Below are positions 61,198-64,000 of a stretch of 64,000 nt of DNA, one piece after another; positions within the stretch are counted from its first letter, which is position 1, and every line of letters starts with the position of its first letter. Source of the DNA: CAXMRP01 sp964196155. GTDB taxonomy: Bacteria; Pseudomonadota; Alphaproteobacteria; Rhizobiales; Afifellaceae. The stretch lies in contig CAXMRP010000069.1 of NCBI GenBank assembly GCA_964196155.1, positions 16,722 through 80,721 on the forward strand, given 5' to 3'. The notes beneath the pieces are model-generated. The model had not been told where the DNA came from. It saw nothing but the letters and a program-made list of their open reading frames with translations, and searched no databases. The translations under genes were made by a program, and so were the position numbers.

Positions 61198-62565
61198 GTG
61201 AGCGAAGAGACAAAATATCTCCTGCCGGAGAGCCAAATTCCGACAAACTGGTACAATATCGCGGCCGATTTGCCGGAACCGCCAGCGCCGGTCTTGCATC
61301 CGGGTACCGGGCAGCCGATCGGGCCTGACGATCTGGCACCGCTGTTTCCGATGGCGCTGATCGGCCAGGAAGTCAGCACCGACCGCGACATCGAAATCCC
61401 CGAACCGGTGCGCGATGTCTATCGCCTGTGGCGGCCCGCGCCACTTTACCGGGCGCGGCGGCTGGAGCGGGCGCTCGATACCCCGGCGCGGATCTATTAC
61501 AAATATGAAGGGGTCAGCCCGGCCGGCAGCCACAAGCCGAACACCGCCGTTGCCCAGGCCTTTTACAACCGCGAAGAAGGCATCACCAAGCTGTCGACCG
61601 AGACTGGAGCTGGCCAGTGGGGCTCCTCGCTGGCCTTCGCCGGCGGCCTGTTCGGGCTGGAAGTGCTGGTCTACATGGTCAAGGTCAGCTACCAGCAAAA
61701 ACCCTATCGCCGGGCGATGATGGAAACCTATGGTGCCCGCTGCGTCGCCTCGCCGAGCACGGATACCGCCGCCGGCCGGGCCATTCTGGAGCAGGATCCG
61801 GATACGGCGGGAAGCCTTGGCATCGCGATTTCGGAGGCGGTCGAGGTGGCCGCCACTAATGACGACACCAAATATGCGCTGGGCAGCGTTTTGAACCATG
61901 TGCTTTTGCATCAGACCGTCATTGGTCAGGAGGCGATGGCGCAGATGGAGATGGCCGACGATTATCCCGACATCGTCATCGGCTGTGCCGGCGGCGGCAG
62001 CAATTTTGCCGGTCTTGCCTTCCCGTTCATCGGCGCAAAATTCCGCGGCGGACCGGCGCCACAGATGATTGCGGCGGAGCCGGCCGCCTGCCCGACCATG
62101 ACACGGGGCCAGTTCGCCTATGATTTTGGCGACACGGGACATCTGACGCCGCTGGTCAAGATGCACACGCTGGGTTCGAAATTCGTGCCGCCGGGCTTCC
62201 ATGCCGGGGGCTTGCGCTATCACGGCATGGCGCCGCTGGTCAGCCATCTGCTCGACCTTGGCGAGATCGAGGCCCGCGCGGTGCATCAAAATCCGTGCTT
62301 TGAGGCCGGTATCGCGTTCGCCCGGGCCGAGGGAATTGTCCCGGCACCGGAAGCAACCCACGCGGTGCGCGTCGCCTTTGACGAGGCGCTGAAGTGCAAG
62401 CGCGACGGCACCGCGAAGACGATCCTGTTCAACCTGTCGGGCCATGGCCACTTCGATATGGCGGCCTATGAGGCGTTTTTATCCGGCAATCTGGAGGACA
62501 AGGATTATGACCCGGCGGCGCTTGAGGCGGCGCTCGCTGAACTGCCGGCAGTTGCAGCCGAATAG
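61198..62565 (+). CDS. TrpB2-type tryptophan synthase beta-like PLP enzyme
   Basis: 455 residues, longer than TrpB1 (about 415 here). PLP lysine in GSHKPNTAVAQAF, the TrpB2 hallmark KYEGVSPAGSHKPN, ETGAGQWGSSLAFAG and IGCAGGGSNFAG. It makes tryptophan from serine and indole, as TrpB2 does independently of TrpA. GTG start at 61198 follows a G-rich site. The genome also encodes TrpB1 in the trpFBA run. The likely role is indole salvage; the TrpA-interface residues were not checked. Confidence 0.9.
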   Translation: MSEETKYLLPESQIPTNWYNIAADLPEPPAPVLHPGTGQPIGPDDLAPLFPMALIGQEVSTDRDIEIPEPVRDVYRLWRPAPLYRARRLERALDTPARIYYKYEGVSPAGSHKPNTAVAQAFYNREEGITKLSTETGAGQWGSSLAFAGGLFGLEVLVYMVKVSYQQKPYRRAMMETYGARCVASPSTDTAAGRAILEQDPDTAGSLGIAISEAVEVAATNDDTKYALGSVLNHVLLHQTVIGQEAMAQMEMADDYPDIVIGCAGGGSNFAGLAFPFIGAKFRGGPAPQMIAAEPAACPTMTRGQFAYDFGDTGHLTPLVKMHTLGSKFVPPGFHAGGLRYHGMAPLVSHLLDLGEIEARAVHQNPCFEAGIAFARAEGIVPAPEATHAVRVAFDEALKCKRDGTAKTILFNLSGHGHFDMAAYEAFLSGNLEDKDYDPAALEAALAELPAVAAE

Positions 62566-62622
62566 CGCTGCTGGCCATGCCGAAAAGGGCGCCCTGATCG
62601 GGGCGTCCTGTTTTTCTGCAAT

Positions 62623-62729
62623 CGCGCATTCATTCCGAAAACCGGTTCCCGCTTTTCGCAATGCGTTCTAGTTATTCTTGCGCGCATTTAGTTCCGAAAA
62701 CCGGTTCCCACTTTTCGGAATGCGCTCTA
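62623..62729. repeat. Palindromic repeats F1 and F2
   Basis: F1 (62623-62670) and F2 (62680-62729) are adjacent copies of the family, with CCGAAAACCGGTTCCC centres and TTCTA or CTCTA ends. They lie in the 220-base gap between trpB2 and the lytic transglycosylase gene. The rest of that gap shows no gene. Confidence 0.8.
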
Positions 62730-62785
62730 GTACTCAAGCAATACAGCCGAACCTTGATTCGACACTTCGCCGCGGAGAACTTTGA

Positions 62786-63613
62786 ATGACCTTGACGTTT
62801 CCGACCTGTTTTTCCATCGCGCTTGTCACCATCTCCGTACTGGCGGTTGGGAGTCTGGCGGTTGGGCCTGCCGCTGCCGCCACGTGCGGCAACAAGGCGG
62901 GCGGATTCAACGCCTGGAAAAAGCAGTTTGCCGCCGAGGCGAAATCGCACGGGATCAGGGGCCGGGGGCTGAAGGCGCTGGCGAGCACGCGCTATGCCAC
63001 CGCTACGATCCGTGCCGACCGGGGCCAGAAAAGCTTCAAATATACGCTTGAAAAATTCATGAAAGTGCGCGGCGCGAACACCATCATCGCGCGGGGCAAG
63101 AAACTCAAGCGCGCCAATGCCAGCCTGTTCGCCAGTCTGGAAAGAACCTACGGTGTGCCGCCGGGGCCGCTGATCGCGATCTGGGGAATGGAGACCGCGT
63201 TCGGCCGCTACATGGGCGGGTCCAACCTGATCTCGGCCACCTCGACCCTTGCCTATGACTGTCGCCGGTCGGCGTTTTTCACCGGTCACCTTTATGCGGC
63301 GCTGCAACTCATCGACAGCGGCATCCTTTCGGCAAAAACCGTTGGCGCCAAGCATGGCGAGGTCGGGCAGACGCAGTTCTTGCCGGGCAATGTCATAAAG
63401 TTCGGCCGCGATGGCGACGGCAATGGCAAGCTCGATCTGCGCTCCAAGGCGGACGCGCTGGCTTCCACCGCCAATTTCCTCAGTGGCCATGGCTGGAAAC
63501 GCGGGCGGGGCTATCAACCCGGGCAACGAAATTTTCGCGCCCTGAAAGCGTGGAATTCAGCGGGCGTCTATCAAAAAGCCATCGCCATCATCGGCAAGGC
63601 GATCGACGGATAG
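62786..63613 (+). CDS. Lytic murein transglycosylase (MltB/SLT_2 family)
   Basis: Cleaves peptidoglycan between MurNAc and GlcNAc, forming anhydro-MurNAc; periplasmic. It has 275 residues. Signal peptide: MTLTFPTCFSIALVTISVLA up to the AAAA near residue 32. The catalytic Glu is in LIAIWGMETAFGRYMGG. Other family motifs are GQTQFLPGNVIKFGRDGDGNG and NFLSGHGWKRGRGY. No lipobox is obvious, so it may be a soluble form. No murein-binding repeat is seen. Confidence 0.92.
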   Translation: MTLTFPTCFSIALVTISVLAVGSLAVGPAAAATCGNKAGGFNAWKKQFAAEAKSHGIRGRGLKALASTRYATATIRADRGQKSFKYTLEKFMKVRGANTIIARGKKLKRANASLFASLERTYGVPPGPLIAIWGMETAFGRYMGGSNLISATSTLAYDCRRSAFFTGHLYAALQLIDSGILSAKTVGAKHGEVGQTQFLPGNVIKFGRDGDGNGKLDLRSKADALASTANFLSGHGWKRGRGYQPGQRNFRALKAWNSAGVYQKAIAIIGKAIDG

Positions 63614-63921
63614 GGTTGCCGCCGGTTCGCGGTGCGAGTGCTCTTGCCGGCCTTTTGACGGCGCCCTGGCCGTGTGAATTTGTTGCCTATCTGCAACCAT
63701 AAGTTAAAATGTGACCCTGTCCGCTGGAACCCATTCATCAGCTTTGGCAAATCCGGCTAATGTATTTTTGAGTATGAAGATCCTCAGTTCAAGGAAGTAA
63801 ATTATGCGTACCCATCAAATTTTATCTAGAGCAGGTTTGAGTGTCTCCGATTCATTTTGAGGATTCCATGCGGTGCGCGTTTGTGATTCCCTTTTTGCAT
63901 TGATTTGCAGGGGATCTTCTG
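63614..63921. other. Gap before the transposase, base composition changes
   Basis: This 308-base stretch after the transglycosylase is clearly richer in A and T (for example 63770-63860) than its neighbours. No gene was recognised. The left terminal inverted repeat of an IS630-type element should lie in it, but without the right end it cannot be located. Confidence 0.5.
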
Positions 63922-64000
63922 ATGACGCGAGCTTACAGTTCTGACCTCCGAGGGCGCGTTCTGGACGCGATAGATGGCGGGTTATCGACGCACAAGGCTG
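63922..64000 (+). CDS. IS630-family transposase, N-terminal fragment (runs off the right edge)
   Basis: The frame MTRAYSSDLRGRVLDAIDGG followed by LSTHKA matches the helix-turn-helix start of IS630-family transposases. GGGG precedes the ATG. Only 26 codons are in the window, so completeness cannot be judged. It marks the left end of an insertion sequence next to the transglycosylase gene. Confidence 0.7.
   Translation, partial: MTRAYSSDLRGRVLDAIDGGLSTHKA

Noticed and set aside
61063..62451. 462-codon open frame opposite trpB2
   Set aside because: The plus strand encodes a complete TrpB2 with all PLP motifs; the antisense translation is basic and low in conserved features.

Overview
The window looks like chromosomal DNA from an alphaproteobacterium, most likely of the order Hyphomicrobiales (Rhizobiales). 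The support is gene order and family details: infC-rpmI-rplT-pheS-pheT, trpF-trpB-trpA-accD-folC, divL-tsaE/amgK-murU-addB-addA-trxA, and rph-rdgB-hemW ... lppC / rsmI-yraN-gshB are all typical alphaproteobacterial blocks. AccD lacks most zinc-ribbon cysteines, as I recall for rhizobial AccD, and the right part is sown with palindromic repeats of a kind common in Rhizobiales. The species cannot be named from sequence alone. No rRNA, tRNA or CRISPR array was found.

Region by region. (1) 1-4.65 kb, minus strand: translation genes infC (AUU start codon), rpmI, rplT, pheS, pheT (pheT runs off the left edge). (2) 4.8-11.1 kb, plus strand: alpha/beta hydrolase, then the trpF-trpB-trpA-accD-folC run. 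(3) 11.2-23.7 kb, minus strand: trxA, the AddAB recombination nuclease/helicase, the MurU / TsaE-AmgK wall-recycling and tRNA-modification genes, and a DivL-type kinase with Tyr in place of the phospho-accepting His. (4) 24-31 kb, minus strand: ahcY behind a palindromic operator, a flavin reductase, dnaJ, dnaK and a GT87-like membrane protein. (5) 31-48 kb: an accessory mix of single genes and pairs: AlkB, a Tat mini-protein with a GMC oxidoreductase, pyrE, a double-CDGSH protein, an aldo/keto reductase with a divergent LysR, an SGNH hydrolase, a gamma-butyrobetaine-dioxygenase-like enzyme, a Sel1 protein, a Tat metallo-beta-lactamase-fold protein, a second LysR, a lone MerF, a GT10 fucosyltransferase with a VOC protein, and a large SPFH protein. 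(6) 48-64 kb: grpE, hrcA, rph, rdgB, hemW, lppC, rsmI, yraN and gshB, interrupted by two accessory insertions (nitronate monooxygenase; a split YeeE/YedE sulfur transporter). After these come an FHA-like/trypsin fusion protease, a stand-alone TrpB2, a lytic transglycosylase, and the start of an IS630-type transposase at the right edge.

How the parts fit together. The heat-shock genes dnaK, dnaJ, grpE and hrcA are split over two loci. AmgK and MurU form a two-enzyme salvage route from MurNAc to UDP-MurNAc, and the window also holds a lytic transglycosylase and an LpoA/LppC-type lipoprotein, so cell-wall turnover is well represented. The most notable patterns are: the DivL tyrosine; the FHA-TM-protease fusion; the Tat mini-protein preceding a leaderless GMC enzyme; and a family of inverted repeats, seen only between 40 and 63 kb, that brackets both insertions into conserved synteny and supplies stop codons to neighbouring genes.
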